From the NCBI RefSeq assembly GCF_026015985.1, contig NZ_CP110389.1, positions 5,674,001 through 5,738,000 on the forward strand: a stretch of 64,000 nt of DNA, in the 5' to 3' direction. Below the pieces are notes generated by a model. That model made no database searches and was not told where the DNA came from. It saw nothing but the letters and a program-made list of their open reading frames with translations. The translations under genes and the position numbers were made by a program. The stretch is from Rhodopseudomonas sp. P2A-2r. GTDB taxonomy: Bacteria; Pseudomonadota; Alphaproteobacteria; Rhizobiales; Xanthobacteraceae. This document shows positions 1-9,113 of this stretch, piece after piece; position 1 is the first letter of the stretch; each line of letters begins with the position of its first letter.

Positions 1-360
1 CAGCCAGGAAAGATGCGCATCCGCACCCGCCCTCAGCTTGATGTTGATCTCGGCGGCGGGCCCGTGGGAGCGATAGACCTTTTCGGCGGCGGCGGTGGTC
101 ACGGTCAGGCTGGTGCCTTCGCCGGCGGCAATATCGATGTCGAAACGATCGCCGCCGGCGGCGCCGCCGGCCGTGTTGACGAACATCGCCGACAGGCCGT
201 GGTCCTCCGGCGACGGGAAGCGCACCCGCAGCGAGCCGGATTCATGCAACTCGCGGCGACGCGTCCTGCCGTCCACCAGTTGCACGTCGAACGCCACCCT
301 GCCTCGCGCGCGGTTGGCGGCGAAGATCGCGGATGATGCGTTCGGGGAATCGGGGGCCAT
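1..360 (-). CDS. ureD: urease accessory protein UreD, N-terminal part (gene runs off the left edge)
   Basis: The first 120 residues read without a stop from an ATG at 360 to the window edge. They show the UreD core (FVNTAGGAAGGDRFDIDI, then a stretch ending AEKVYRSHGP), matching the conserved glycine-rich segment of the UreD/UreH family. UreD is a scaffold that, with UreF and UreG, delivers nickel to apo-urease in the cytoplasm. The gene lies 34 bases after urtE on the same strand, so it is probably the last visible gene of the urea uptake operon, and urease genes would be expected beyond the edge. The C-terminus is not visible. Confidence 0.88.
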   Translation of the reverse strand, partial: MAPDSPNASSAIFAANRARGRVAFDVQLVDGRTRRRELHESGSLRVRFPSPEDHGLSAMFVNTAGGAAGGDRFDIDIAAGEGTSLTVTTAAAEKVYRSHGPAAEINIKLRAGADAHLSWL

Positions 361-394
361 GTTGTCTCCGGCCGCCATCATGCCAGCCGCCAAC

Positions 395-1090
395 TCAAAG
401 CGCCATCTGGCGGCTGATCTCGGCGGGATCCAGCGTCGCGCGATCGCAGGCGAACTTCACCACGCCGCGGTCCATCACCGCAAAATTGTCGCCGAGCTCG
501 CAGGCGAAATCGAGATATTGCTCGACCAGCACGATCGACATGGTGCCGAGGCTGCGCAGATAGGAAATGGCGCGGCCGATGTCCTTGATGATCGAAGGCT
601 GGATGCCTTCGGTGGGCTCATCCAGCAGCAAAAGCTTCGGCCGCATCACCAGCGCGCGGCCGATGGCGAGCTGCTGCTGCTGGCCGCCCGACAGATCGCC
701 GCCGCGGCGCCCGAGCATGGATTGCAGCACCGGGAACAGCGAGAACACGTCGTCGGGAATGTTGCGGTCGGCGCGCTTCAGCGGCGCGTAGCCGGTCCGG
801 AGGTTCTCTTCCACCGTGAGGAGCGGAAATATCTCGCGGCCCTGCGGCACGAAGGAGATGCCGCGCCGTGCGCGTTCATAGGGCTTCAGGGCCGAGATGT
901 CTTGGCCGTCGAAGGTGATCGAGCCCGCCGAAATCGCCTGCTGGCCGACCAGCGCGCGCAACAGGCTGGTCTTGCCAACGCCGTTGCGGCCCAGCACGCA
1001 GGTCACCTTGCCGGGCTCCGCCGCCACCGTAACGCCGCGCAGCGCCTGCGCCGCGCCGTAATACAGGCTGATGTTGTCGACTTTCAGCAT
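395..1090 (-). CDS. urtE: urea ABC transporter, ATP-binding subunit UrtE
   Basis: A 231-residue ABC ATPase of the branched-chain amino acid/urea type. Walker A is GRNGVGKTS near residue 37, the signature LSGGQQQQLAIGRAL is central, and Walker B with the catalytic glutamate is LLLLDEPTEG. I chose the ATG at 1090 (MLKVDNISLYYG) over an upstream in-frame start at 1132, because family members begin this way and the extra 14 residues lie in a repeat-containing spacer. UrtE pairs with UrtD to drive high-affinity urea import through UrtB/UrtC. It is the fifth gene of the urt set, separated from urtD by 223 bases holding a palindromic repeat. Confidence 0.93.
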   Translation of the reverse strand: MLKVDNISLYYGAAQALRGVTVAAEPGKVTCVLGRNGVGKTSLLRALVGQQAISAGSITFDGQDISALKPYERARRGISFVPQGREIFPLLTVEENLRTGYAPLKRADRNIPDDVFSLFPVLQSMLGRRGGDLSGGQQQQLAIGRALVMRPKLLLLDEPTEGIQPSIIKDIGRAISYLRSLGTMSIVLVEQYLDFACELGDNFAVMDRGVVKFACDRATLDPAEISRQMAL

Positions 1091-1159
1091 GGCAACATCT
1101 TTCGTTGGTCTGTCCGGGATGCGCCGCGGCACGCGCGCAGAGCCGCAACATGGTTTGCT

Positions 1160-1279
1160 GTCGTCCCCCGCGAAAGCGGGGATCCAGTAAACGGCGGCGT
1201 CGCGGCTCCATCACGGCCACCTGCGTGTACTGGGTCGCCCGGTCCTGGCGCGCGTTGCGCGCAGTCCGGGCGATGACAG
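1160..1279. repeat. palindromic intergenic repeat, family A (copy 1)
   Basis: About 120 bases beginning GTCGTCCCCCGCGAAAGCGGG and ending in GGGCGATGACAG. The ends are imperfect inverted repeats, and the centre carries CCAGTAAACGGCGGCG / GTGTACTGGGTCGCCC. The same arrangement recurs at 49815-49937 and 58519-58622, so it is a dispersed family in this genome. It lies between urtD and urtE and could fold in the transcript. Function unknown. Confidence 0.8.
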
Positions 1280-1313
1280 TGGTGGTTGTGAGATCGCGAA
1301 TCCATCCCATTCG

Positions 1314-2162
1314 CTATCGCCCCAAATACACTTCAACCACGCGATCATTCGTGGATACCTGATCGATGGTGCCCTCGGCCAGCACGGTGCCTTCGTGCAG
1401 GCAGGTCACCTTGACGCCGAGTTCGCGCACGAAGGTCATGTCGTGCTCGACCACCACCACGGTCTTGTGGTCGCGGTTGATCTCCTTCAGCAGTTCGGCG
1501 GTCTGGTGGGTCTCGACGTCGGTCATGCCCGCGACCGGCTCGTCGACCAGCAGCAGCTTGGGGTCCTGCGCCAGCAGCATGCCGATCTCCAGCCACTGCT
1601 TCTGGCCGTGCGACAGGTTGCCGGCGAGGCGGTGGCGGGAATCGGTGAGGCGGATAGTCTCCAGCACCTTGCCGATGCGCTCGGTCTGCTCCCTGGTGTT
1701 GCGCCAGAACAGGGTGCCGCGGACGCGGTGGTCGACGTTCAGCGCCAGCAGCAGGTTGTCCCAGATGGTCTGGCTTTCGAACACCGTCGGCTTCTGGAAT
1801 TTGCGGCCGATGCCGAGGGTGGCGATCTGGGTTTCGTCTAGCAGCGTGAGGTCATGGGTGCCGTCGAAATAGACGTCGCCCTCGTCGGGCTTGGTCTTGC
1901 CGGTGATGATATCCATCATCGTGGTCTTGCCGGCGCCGTTCGGGCCGATGATGGCGCGCATCTCGCCCGGCGCCAGCACCAGCGACAGGTTGTTGATGGC
2001 GTGAAAGCCGTCGAACGAGACGTGGACGCCGTCGAGATACAACTGCGCCGAGGTGATGCGCTTCTGCCGCGCCTCGGCCTCGCGGGCGGCGGCCTGGGCG
2101 TCGATGGCGGCGGGCGCGTGGGCGGCCGGCTTGTCGAGGACGGGCTGTTCGATGGAGGTCAT
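1314..2162 (-). CDS. urtD: urea ABC transporter, ATP-binding subunit UrtD
   Basis: A 282-residue ABC ATPase. The first 35 or so residues are an Ala-rich extension (AAHAPAAIDAQAAAREAEAR) that most family members lack or vary in. Then come Walker A GPNGAGKTTMMD, the unusual signature LSHGQKQWLEIGM typical of UrtD, and Walker B LLLVDEPVAGMT. UrtD forms the ATPase pair with UrtE on the cytoplasmic face of the urea importer. It starts five bases after the urtC stop, indicating tight co-transcription. The C-terminus ends VVEVYLGR, as in LivG-like subunits. Confidence 0.94.
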   Translation of the reverse strand: MTSIEQPVLDKPAAHAPAAIDAQAAAREAEARQKRITSAQLYLDGVHVSFDGFHAINNLSLVLAPGEMRAIIGPNGAGKTTMMDIITGKTKPDEGDVYFDGTHDLTLLDETQIATLGIGRKFQKPTVFESQTIWDNLLLALNVDHRVRGTLFWRNTREQTERIGKVLETIRLTDSRHRLAGNLSHGQKQWLEIGMLLAQDPKLLLVDEPVAGMTDVETHQTAELLKEINRDHKTVVVVEHDMTFVRELGVKVTCLHEGTVLAEGTIDQVSTNDRVVEVYLGR

Positions 2163-2167
2163 GCGCC

Positions 2168-3337
2168 CTACTCCGCCAGATGGGGTTTGGTGACGCCGTC
2201 TTCCGCCGCCGCGCTGTCTTCAAGGGCGGTGTCGCGCCGCGCCTTCCACGGCTCCCACCAGGCGTTGAAGGTGCCGATGATGCCCTTGGGCAGCAGCAGC
2301 GTCACCAGGATGAACAGCGCGCCGAGCATGAACAGCCAGTACGGCGCCAGCGGACCGGAGGTGAACACCGTCTTGGCGTAGTTGACCACGACGGCACCGA
2401 GCGCCGCGCCGATCAGCGTGCCGCGGCCGCCGACTGCCACCCAGATCACCGCCTCGATGGAGTTGGCCGGCGCGAATTCGCCGGGATTGATGATGCCGAC
2501 CTGCGGCACGTAGAGCGCGCCGGCGACGCCGGCCATGCAGGCCGACAAAGTGAACACGAACAGCTTGTAGGATTCGACGCGGTAGCCGAGGAAGCGCGTC
2601 CGCGATTCGGAATCGCGGATGGCGATCAGCACCTTGCCGAGCTTCGAGGTGACCACCGCGCGGCACATCAGGAAGCCGAGCATCAGCGCGAGACAGCTCA
2701 GCGCGAACAATGCCGCGCGGGTGCCGCCAGCCTGGACGTTGAAGCCCAGAATATCCTTGAAGTCGGTGAGACCGTTGTTGCCGCCGAAGCCGAAATCGTT
2801 GCGGAAGAAGGCGAGCAGCAGCGCGTAGGTCATGGCCTGGGTGATGATCGACAGATAGACGCCGGTGACCCGGGAGCGGAACGCGAGCCAGCCGAAGCCG
2901 AAGGCCAGCAGGCCGGGGACGACCAGCACCATCAGCGCCGCAAACCAGAACATGTCAAAACCGTACCAGTACCACGGCAGCTTGCTGTAGTTCAGGAACA
3001 CCATGAAGTCCGGCAACACCGGATTGCCATAGACGCCGCGCGGGCCGATCTGGCGCATCAGGTACATGCCCATGGCGTAGCCGCCGAGCGCGAAGAACGC
3101 GCCGTGACCCAGCGAGAGAATGCCGCAATAGCCCCAGATCAGGTCGATCGACAGCGCCAGGATGGCGTAGCAGACATATTTGCCGAACAGCGCCATCAGA
3201 TAGGTCGGCACCTGGAATATGGAATCCGCAGGCAGCAGCAGGTTCGACAGCGGGATCAGGATGCCCACCGCAGCGACGACCAGCAGGAATACACTGGCGC
3301 TGCGGTCGAGCGAGCGGGTGAGGATGTGCGGGGTCAT
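2168..3337 (-). CDS. urtC: urea ABC transporter, permease UrtC
   Basis: A 389-residue polytopic membrane protein of the LivM/UrtC type, with a first hydrophobic segment near residues 14-32 (VFLLVVAAVGILIPL) and the family stretch LIWGYCGILSLGHGAFFALGG. The open frame continues far upstream, but that part lies over a repeat and the antisense of urtB. The ATG at 3337 (MTPHILTRSL) gives the usual family length. UrtC is one of the two membrane channels through which UrtA-bound urea passes. It is followed closely by urtD, and a 194-base spacer with a palindromic repeat separates it from urtB. Confidence 0.93.
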   Translation of the reverse strand: MTPHILTRSLDRSASVFLLVVAAVGILIPLSNLLLPADSIFQVPTYLMALFGKYVCYAILALSIDLIWGYCGILSLGHGAFFALGGYAMGMYLMRQIGPRGVYGNPVLPDFMVFLNYSKLPWYWYGFDMFWFAALMVLVVPGLLAFGFGWLAFRSRVTGVYLSIITQAMTYALLLAFFRNDFGFGGNNGLTDFKDILGFNVQAGGTRAALFALSCLALMLGFLMCRAVVTSKLGKVLIAIRDSESRTRFLGYRVESYKLFVFTLSACMAGVAGALYVPQVGIINPGEFAPANSIEAVIWVAVGGRGTLIGAALGAVVVNYAKTVFTSGPLAPYWLFMLGALFILVTLLLPKGIIGTFNAWWEPWKARRDTALEDSAAAEDGVTKPHLAE

Positions 3338-3358
3338 GACATGGCTCCGCCGCTGATG

Positions 3359-3490
3359 GTCCCCTCCCCCGCGCGAAGCGAAGCTTCGCTGGGTGGGGAG
3401 GGTGGCGCGTAGCGCCGGGAGAGGGAGGCCGCAAGCGCTGTCGCCTGTGCCCCCCTCTCCCTGACCCTCTCCCACAAGGGAGAGGGGACA
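3359..3490. repeat. palindromic intergenic repeat, family C (copy 1)
   Basis: A block made of CCCTCCCC/GGGGAGGG and CCCTCTCCC/GGGAGAGGG arms with an inner GCGAAGCTTCGC palindrome. Related blocks occur at 11393-11446, 60594-60625 and 61573-61712. It fills the urtB-urtC spacer and is expected to form stem-loops in the urt mRNA. This is a dispersed repeat with no coding potential that I trust. Confidence 0.75.
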
Positions 3491-3531
3491 TGACGAGCGC
3501 AGTTCCTGGCCGAGAAGAATGGAAATCATCA

Positions 3532-5148
3532 TCATGCTTCGATCGCCCTGCCCTTGAGCGCGAACAGGCCGCGCGGGCGTTTCTGGATGAACAGGATGAT
3601 CAGCACCAGGATCGCGATCTTGCCGAGCACGGCGCCGGCGACCGGCTCGAGGAACTTGTTGGCGATGCCCAGCGTGAAGGCGCCGACCAGCGTGCCCCAC
3701 AGATTGCCGACGCCGCCGAACACCACGACCATGAAGCTGTCGATGATGTAGCTCTGGCCGAGGTTGGGGCTGACATTGTCGATCTGCGACAGTGCCACGC
3801 CGGCGATGCCGGCAATGCCGGAGCCGAGCCCGAAGGTCAGCGCATCGACGCGCGAGGTGGCGATGCCCATGGAGGCCGCCATCCGGCGGTTCTGGGTCAC
3901 GGCGCGCATCTCGAGGCCAATGCTGGAGTAGCGCAGCATGGCCAGCAGGATCGCGAACACGGCCAGCGTGAAGCACAGGATCCACAGCCGGTTGTAGGTG
4001 ATGGTGATCTGGCCGAGTTCGAAGGCGCCGGACATCCAGGAGGGATTGCCGACCTCGCGGTTGGTCGGGCCGAACATGGTGCGCACCGCCTGCTGCAGCA
4101 CCAGCGACAGGCCCCAGGTGGCCAGCAGGGTTTCCAGCGGACGGCCATAGAGGAAGCGGATGATGGTGCGTTCGATGACGACGCCGATCATGCCTGCGAT
4201 CAGGAAGGCCAGCGGCACCGCCATCAGCAGCGAATAGTCGAACAGAGCGGGATAGGAGGTGCGGATGATCTCCTGCACGCCGAAGGTGACGTAGGCACCG
4301 ATCATCACCATCTCGCCATGGGCCATGTTGATGACGCCCATGACGCCGAAAGTGATGGCGAGGCCGATGGCGGCCAGCAGCAGCACCGAGCCGAGCGACA
4401 GGCCGTACCAGGCATTCTGGGCGATCGACCACAGGGTCTGCCGGCTCTGGATCGCCGTGGTGGCGCTGGCGGCGCTGCGCGCCACGCCGATGGACTGTTC
4501 GGCACCGGCAAGGCCGGTCAGCAGCGCCAACGCTTCCTGGTCGCCACGCGCTTTGATCACCGCGATGGATTCGATCTTCTCCGCGTCGGTGGCGTCCTCC
4601 TTGAAAAGCAGGATGGCGGCGCGGGCTTCGATGAAGGCCTGCTTCGCCTTCTTGTTGGTTTCCTTTTCCAGGGCCTGGTCGACCACCGGGAGCATCGCGG
4701 CGTCGTGGGTCTTGAACACCGACTGCGCGGCTTCGACGCGCTTGTCGGGATCCGGCGACATCAGCGTCAGCCCGCCCAAAGCGGCATCGATGGTGCGGCG
4801 CAGGCGGTTGTTGAGGCGTACTGCGGCGGCGCTGTCAGGCACGCTGGCAACCGGGGTGCCGGTGGCCAGTTCGACGCTCTTGCCGTCCGTATCGGTGAGA
4901 TAGACTTTCTTGCTGTCGGGATCGGCCATCACGCGGCCGTCCTGCAGCGCGCTGATGATGGCGAAGGCCTGCGGATTGCCGGAGCTGGCGATCACGCCGA
5001 TGGCGTCGTCGGTGTCGGAATAATCGTCATTGGCGAACTTTGCGACAGCATCCTCGAAGGGACCTGCCAGCGCCGGAATGGCGGACGCGGCGATCAGAAA
5101 GACGACAAATACGAGCGTGCGAAAACGGTCGAACAAATTGATGAGCAC
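3532..5148 (-). CDS. urtB: urea ABC transporter, permease UrtB (long form)
   Basis: A 538-residue protein. After an N-terminal signal-like segment (LVFVVFLIAASAIPALAG), about 200 residues form a soluble, helical extracytoplasmic region (FEDAVAKFANDDYSDTDDAIG onward). Then a LivH-type permease of about 290 residues starts at QNAWYGLSLGSVLLLAAIGLAITFGVMGVINMAHGE. The extra N-terminal domain is characteristic of UrtB compared with amino acid permeases. The start is a GTG at 5148, with no better ATG upstream. UrtB pairs with UrtC to form the urea channel, and the gene lies 74 bases after urtA. Confidence 0.93.
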   Translation of the reverse strand: MLINLFDRFRTLVFVVFLIAASAIPALAGPFEDAVAKFANDDYSDTDDAIGVIASSGNPQAFAIISALQDGRVMADPDSKKVYLTDTDGKSVELATGTPVASVPDSAAAVRLNNRLRRTIDAALGGLTLMSPDPDKRVEAAQSVFKTHDAAMLPVVDQALEKETNKKAKQAFIEARAAILLFKEDATDAEKIESIAVIKARGDQEALALLTGLAGAEQSIGVARSAASATTAIQSRQTLWSIAQNAWYGLSLGSVLLLAAIGLAITFGVMGVINMAHGEMVMIGAYVTFGVQEIIRTSYPALFDYSLLMAVPLAFLIAGMIGVVIERTIIRFLYGRPLETLLATWGLSLVLQQAVRTMFGPTNREVGNPSWMSGAFELGQITITYNRLWILCFTLAVFAILLAMLRYSSIGLEMRAVTQNRRMAASMGIATSRVDALTFGLGSGIAGIAGVALSQIDNVSPNLGQSYIIDSFMVVVFGGVGNLWGTLVGAFTLGIANKFLEPVAGAVLGKIAILVLIILFIQKRPRGLFALKGRAIEA

Positions 5149-5222
5149 TGGCTGACCCCGGGCGGAAGGAAAGGGAGGGCGACGGCAATGCCGCCCTCCC
5201 CAGTTTTGGGAGTCTCAGGAAA

Positions 5223-6545
5223 TCAGGAACCCTGACCGCCGCACTTGTTGGTCTTGGTGTTGTAGTTGCCGCACTTCTTGCCGACCCAGTCGCCGATCAG
5301 GTCCTTGGAGCCCTCGAGCTCCTTCGACCAGGCATCGCCGGCCACCAGACCCGGGGTCTTCCAGACCACGTCGAACTGGCCGTTACCCTTGATCTCGCCG
5401 ATGAACACCGGCTTGGTGATGTGGTGGTTCGGCAGCATCTTCGAGGTGCCGCCGGTCAGGTTCTTGGCTTCGATGCCCGGCAGGGTGTCGATGACCTTGT
5501 CGGCTTCGATCGACTTGGCCTTCTCGACCGCCTTCACCCACATATTGAAACCGATCACGGTGGCTTCCATCGGGTCGTTGGTCACGCGCTTCGGGTTCTT
5601 GGTGAAGGCCTGCCAAGCCTTGATGAACTTCTCGTTCTCGGGATCCTTGATCGACTGGAAGTAGTTCCAGGCGGCGAGATGGCCGAGCAGCGGCTTGGTA
5701 TCGATGCCGGCGAGTTCTTCTTCGCCGACCGAGAACGCCACCACCGGGATGTCCTTGGCCTTGATGCCCTGGTTGCCGAGTTCCTTGTAGAACGGCACGT
5801 TGGCGTCACCATTGATGGTGGAGACCACCGCGGTCTTCTTGCCGGCCGAGCCGAACTTCTTGATGTCGGCGACGATGGTCTGCCAGTCCGAATGACCGAA
5901 CGGGGTGTAGTTGATCATGATGTCTTCGGACTTGACGCCCTTCGACTTCAAGTAGGCTTCCAGCACCTTGTTGGTGGTGCGCGGATAGACGTAGTCGGTG
6001 CCGGCCAGCACCCAGCGCTTCACCTTTTCGTCCTTCATCAGGTAGTCGACCGCCGGGATCGCCTGCTGGTTCGGGGCGGCGCCGGTGTAGAACACGTTGC
6101 GCTCGGACTCTTCGCCCTCGTACTGCACTGGATAGAACAGGATCGAGTTCAGCTCCTTGAACACCGGGAGCACCGACTTGCGGGACACCGAGGTCCAGCA
6201 GCCGAACACCACGGCGACCTTGTCCTTGGTGATCAGCTCGCGCGCCTTTTCAGCGAACAGCGGCCAGTTCGAAGCGGGATCGACCACGACGGCTTCCAGC
6301 TTCTTGCCGAGCACGCCGCCCTTCTTGTTCTGTTCATCGATCATGAACAGAACGGTGTCCTTGAGCGTGGTCTCGGAGATCGCCATGGTGCCGGAGAGAG
6401 AATGCAGGACGCCGACCTTGATGGTGTCGTCCGCGGCATTGGCTGAAGAGAAACTCGCAAGGCCCATCACCAGGCCCGCGGTCGCAGCCACCAGGCCACG
6501 GCGGATCATCGGTCTCGCTATCGCGTGAGTCAAATTATTGATCAT
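5223..6545 (-). CDS. urtA: urea ABC transporter, periplasmic substrate-binding protein UrtA
   Basis: A 440-residue periplasmic binding protein of the type 1 fold (ANF_receptor-like). The N-terminus has twin arginines (MIRRGLVAATAGLVMGLASF) followed by SSANA/ADD, a plausible signal peptide cleavage. The mature protein begins DDTIKVGVLHSLSGTMAISE, as in UrtA/AmiC-like urea and short-amide receptors. The C-terminus ends KKCGNYNTKTNKCGGQ with two cysteines. It captures urea in the periplasm and hands it to UrtB/UrtC. It is the first gene of the operon, and a strong sigma-54 promoter match lies 73 bases upstream of the ATG. Confidence 0.95.
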   Translation of the reverse strand: MINNLTHAIARPMIRRGLVAATAGLVMGLASFSSANAADDTIKVGVLHSLSGTMAISETTLKDTVLFMIDEQNKKGGVLGKKLEAVVVDPASNWPLFAEKARELITKDKVAVVFGCWTSVSRKSVLPVFKELNSILFYPVQYEGEESERNVFYTGAAPNQQAIPAVDYLMKDEKVKRWVLAGTDYVYPRTTNKVLEAYLKSKGVKSEDIMINYTPFGHSDWQTIVADIKKFGSAGKKTAVVSTINGDANVPFYKELGNQGIKAKDIPVVAFSVGEEELAGIDTKPLLGHLAAWNYFQSIKDPENEKFIKAWQAFTKNPKRVTNDPMEATVIGFNMWVKAVEKAKSIEADKVIDTLPGIEAKNLTGGTSKMLPNHHITKPVFIGEIKGNGQFDVVWKTPGLVAGDAWSKELEGSKDLIGDWVGKKCGNYNTKTNKCGGQGS

Positions 6546-6617
6546 GTGCGCTCATCTCCCTGACGCAGACGTAAAATAATGCGGAACGGCCCCACGGCCG
6601 TCTGCGTTAACGGAATC

Positions 6618-6632
6618 GCAAGAAGCGTGCCA
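6618..6632 (-). promoter_or_regulatory. sigma-54 (RpoN) -24/-12 promoter of the urt operon
   Basis: On the minus strand the sequence reads TGGCACGCTTCTTGC, matching every invariant position of the -24/-12 consensus TGGCACG-N4-TTGC with the correct spacing. It lies 73 bases upstream of the urtA ATG and points toward it, so transcription would start near 6606. This fits nitrogen-limitation control (NtrC-activated RpoN) known for urea uptake genes. I did not find a convincing symmetric NtrC site. Confidence 0.85.
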
Positions 6633-7083
6633 TCAACAAGAATTCGCGCAAAATATTGATATGTAAGATATATTTCCGTTTTTCGGCGATATTCACGAAA
6701 GTTGCCGCCTTATTTTTAGGCCACAAAAATGATCACTCACGCAGCAAACAGCACGAAAAACAGGCGCATTGTATTTTTTGTCTAAATTTCATGCAGCGGT
6801 TAATTGTCGCGACCCCTGGGCAGAATCAAGACTGCGAAAGCCCGTTGCCTGCGATTCACCTTGAAACCGCCGCCTTCATGTTCCATATGACCACCACGAC
6901 CTTGAGAATCATCGGGTCATTGCGAGCCGCGTGTTCTGATCCCGTCTTCACATGACGGTTTCTGGCTTGCCCCTTCAGCTAACCAGATCGACGCCCCAGA
7001 CACGCGGGTGTCTCCAGACACCCTCGCGCGCTCCTGGCTGATATCCGCCGGGCGCCTGCTTTCATTATGGAAAGACACATCTT
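6633..7083. other. divergent intergenic region between urtA and the DEAD-box helicase
   Basis: About 450 bases, clearly more AT-rich than the genes on either side (notably 6650-6790, with runs such as ATATGTAAGATATATTTCC and TATTTTTTGTC). It should hold upstream activator sites for the urt promoter and the promoter/leader of the helicase gene. The 99-codon frame at 6656-6955 has atypical composition and no recognisable features, so I do not call it a gene. Confidence 0.5.
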
Positions 7084-8520
7084 TTGACCTCCTTTCAGGA
7101 ATTCGGCCTCGCCGATCCCATTACCCGTGCGCTCAAGGAAGAAAACTACACCACGCCGACCCCGATCCAGGCGCAGACCATCCCCATCGCCATCACCGGC
7201 AAGGATGTCATCGGCATCGCCCAGACCGGCACCGGCAAGACCGCGTCCTTCGCGCTGCCCATCCTTCACCGCCTGCTGCTCGATCGCATCAAGGTGCAGC
7301 CCAAGCATTGCCGCGTGCTGGTGCTGAGCCCGACCCGCGAACTCTCCGGCCAGATCCTCGAGAGCTTCAACGCCTACGGCCGCCACATGAACCTCACCTC
7401 GGCGCTGGCCATCGGCGGCGTGCCGATGGGCCGCCAGGTGCGCTCGCTGATGCAGGGCGTCGACGTCCTCGTCGCCACACCCGGCCGGCTGATCGACCTC
7501 GTGCAGAGCAACGGCCTGAAACTCAACCTGGTTGAGTTCCTCGTGCTCGACGAAGCCGACCGCATGCTCGACATGGGCTTCATCAACGACATCCGGAAAA
7601 TCGTCGCCAAGCTGCCGATCAAGCGCCAGACCCTGTTCTTCTCGGCCACCATGCCGAAGGACATCGCCGAGCTCGCCGAATCGATGCTGAAGGATCCGGC
7701 CCGCGTCGCCGTGACCCCGGTGGCGTCCACCGTCGAGCGCATCGCACAGCGCGTGATCCAGGTCGATCACTCCGCCAAGCCGACCATCCTGGCGCAGATC
7801 CTGAAGTCGGAGACGGTCAACCGCGCGCTGATCTTCACCCGCACCAAGCACGGCGCCGACAAGGTCGTGAAGGGCCTCGAGCGCGCCGGCATCCGCGCCG
7901 ACGCGATCCACGGCAACAAGTCGCAGAACCACCGCGAGCGCACGCTGGCGAACTTCCGCAGCGGCGAGATCAAGACCCTCGTGGCCACCGACATCGCCGC
8001 CCGTGGCATCGACGTCGACGGAATTACCCACGTGGTGAACTTCGACCTGCCGAACATCCCGGAAACCTACGTCCACCGCATCGGCCGCACCGCGCGCGCC
8101 GGCGCCGAGGGCATCGCGATCTCGCTTTGCTCCGGCGAGGAAATGGCGTATCTGCGCGACATCGAAAAGCTGATCCGCATCACCCTGCCGAAGGAAGACC
8201 GCCGCACCCCCGGCCGCAACGACGTCGGTCCGCCGCCCTCGCAGGGCCGCGGTGGACGGTCGTCCTCGCAGCAGCCGCGCGGCGGCGACGGCGCGGGCGC
8301 CAAGAGTGCACGCAACCGTCGTGGCGCCCCCGGCGGCAACCGCGGCGCAGCGCAACCGAACCGCGAGAATCCACGTCACGAGACCGCACGGCATGAACCG
8401 ATCTCACGTCCCGCCGCCCAGGCGGCAACTACGACTAAAGAAGGGATGCAGGGCGTCGCTTTCCTGCATCGCGAGAGCCGACCCAACACCACGCCGAACC
8501 GCACCCAGCGTCCGCGCTAA
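7084..8520 (+). CDS. DEAD-box RNA helicase, RhlE type
   Basis: 478 residues with all core motifs in order: Q-motif ([11 protein letters not shown]), [26 protein letters not shown], then in the second RecA lobe [15 protein letters not shown] and [10 protein letters not shown]. From about residue 380 a disordered tail rich in Arg, Gly, Pro and Gln follows, typical of cold-induced RhlE proteins that unwind rRNA and mRNA structure. The start is a TTG at 7084, preceded by GGAAAG about nine bases upstream; the ATG at 7067 is out of frame and stops at once. infA follows 25 bases downstream, so the two are probably co-transcribed. Confidence 0.93.
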   Translation: MTSFQEFGLADPITRALKEENYTTPTPIQAQTIPIAITGKDVIGIAQTGTGKTASFALPILHRLLLDRIKVQPKHCRVLVLSPTRELSGQILESFNAYGRHMNLTSALAIGGVPMGRQVRSLMQGVDVLVATPGRLIDLVQSNGLKLNLVEFLVLDEADRMLDMGFINDIRKIVAKLPIKRQTLFFSATMPKDIAELAESMLKDPARVAVTPVASTVERIAQRVIQVDHSAKPTILAQILKSETVNRALIFTRTKHGADKVVKGLERAGIRADAIHGNKSQNHRERTLANFRSGEIKTLVATDIAARGIDVDGITHVVNFDLPNIPETYVHRIGRTARAGAEGIAISLCSGEEMAYLRDIEKLIRITLPKEDRRTPGRNDVGPPPSQGRGGRSSSQQPRGGDGAGAKSARNRRGAPGGNRGAAQPNRENPRHETARHEPISRPAAQAATTTKEGMQGVAFLHRESRPNTTPNRTQRPR

Positions 8521-8545
8521 CACACGATCGATCTGGAGCTAACGA

Positions 8546-8827
8546 ATGGCCAAAGAAGAGCTGATCCAGTTCGAAGGACTGGTGACGGAAATCCTCCCCG
8601 ATGCGCGCTATCGCGTGCAGCTCGATGCGGGGCATGAAATCGTTGCCTACACCGCCGGCAAGATGAAGAAGAACCGCATCAAGACCCTCGCGGGCGACCG
8701 CGTGACCATCGAGATGTCGCCCTACGACCTCGAAAAGGGCCGGTTGATCTTCCGCCACAAGGACGAACGCCCCGGCGGCGGAGCCCCGCGTGGCGCTCCA
8801 CCGCGCGGCCAGTTCCGTCGGCGCTAA
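8546..8827 (+). CDS. infA: translation initiation factor IF-1 with basic C-terminal extension
   Basis: 93 residues. The first 72 or so are the IF-1 OB fold ([36 protein letters not shown]), which binds the ribosomal A site during initiation. The last 18 or so are an added Gly/Pro/Arg tail ([20 protein letters not shown]), making it longer than the usual 72 residues. It sits between an RNA helicase and cspA, a context suggesting a cold-stress role. It may be a second infA copy in the genome, which this window cannot show. Confidence 0.93.
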   Translation: MAKEELIQFEGLVTEILPDARYRVQLDAGHEIVAYTAGKMKKNRIKTLAGDRVTIEMSPYDLEKGRLIFRHKDERPGGGAPRGAPPRGQFRRR

Positions 8828-9113
8828 CCCGCTTCGCACCGACGCACTGCACAACAACTACACCGCGCATGGCAGCAAATGCCTGCGCGGCAAGGCGTTG
8901 GTTTCGATCGGATGTACACAATCAAAAAATCGTGCGCGTCAGGATTGTCTTGACCGCCCGCTTCGCTTAACATGAGCTAATCGATTTTCGGCCGGACGAC
9001 ATTATCTATCCCCCGGTACAGCCGGTCTAGACTGACGACCCTTCCAAAAATTCGATATCACCAGCCCGCATGATCGTGGGCTACTACTATATTCTTGAGA
9101 AGGGACTACCCCC
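8828..9113 (+). promoter_or_regulatory. long intergenic/leader region upstream of cspA
   Basis: 286 bases between infA and cspA without a credible gene. Cold-shock genes often carry long structured 5' leaders that act as RNA thermosensors, and this gap could hold one plus a separate promoter. I cannot define the promoter from sequence alone; a TTGACC at about 8950 has no clear -10 partner at standard spacing. A purine-rich GAGAAGGGA lies just upstream of the cspA start. Confidence 0.4.

Noticed and set aside
2168..4432. UrtC apparently fused to a 360-residue N-terminal extension
   Set aside because: The extension reads through a palindromic repeat and an out-of-frame part of urtB; the ATG at 3337 gives the normal UrtC.
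3490..5235. 581-codon open frame on the plus strand
   Set aside because: It is the antisense shadow of urtB, with His/Gln/Arg/Gly-rich composition typical of reverse frames in GC-rich genes.
6750..6769. Possible NtrC dyad AGCAC...GCGCAT upstream of the urt promoter
   Set aside because: Half-site spacing and bases deviate from TGCACC-N5-GGTGCA too much to claim.
6656..6955. 99-codon frame in the urtA-helicase gap
   Set aside because: Composition unlike neighbours, no ribosome site or domain, and it spans the region expected to hold regulatory sites.
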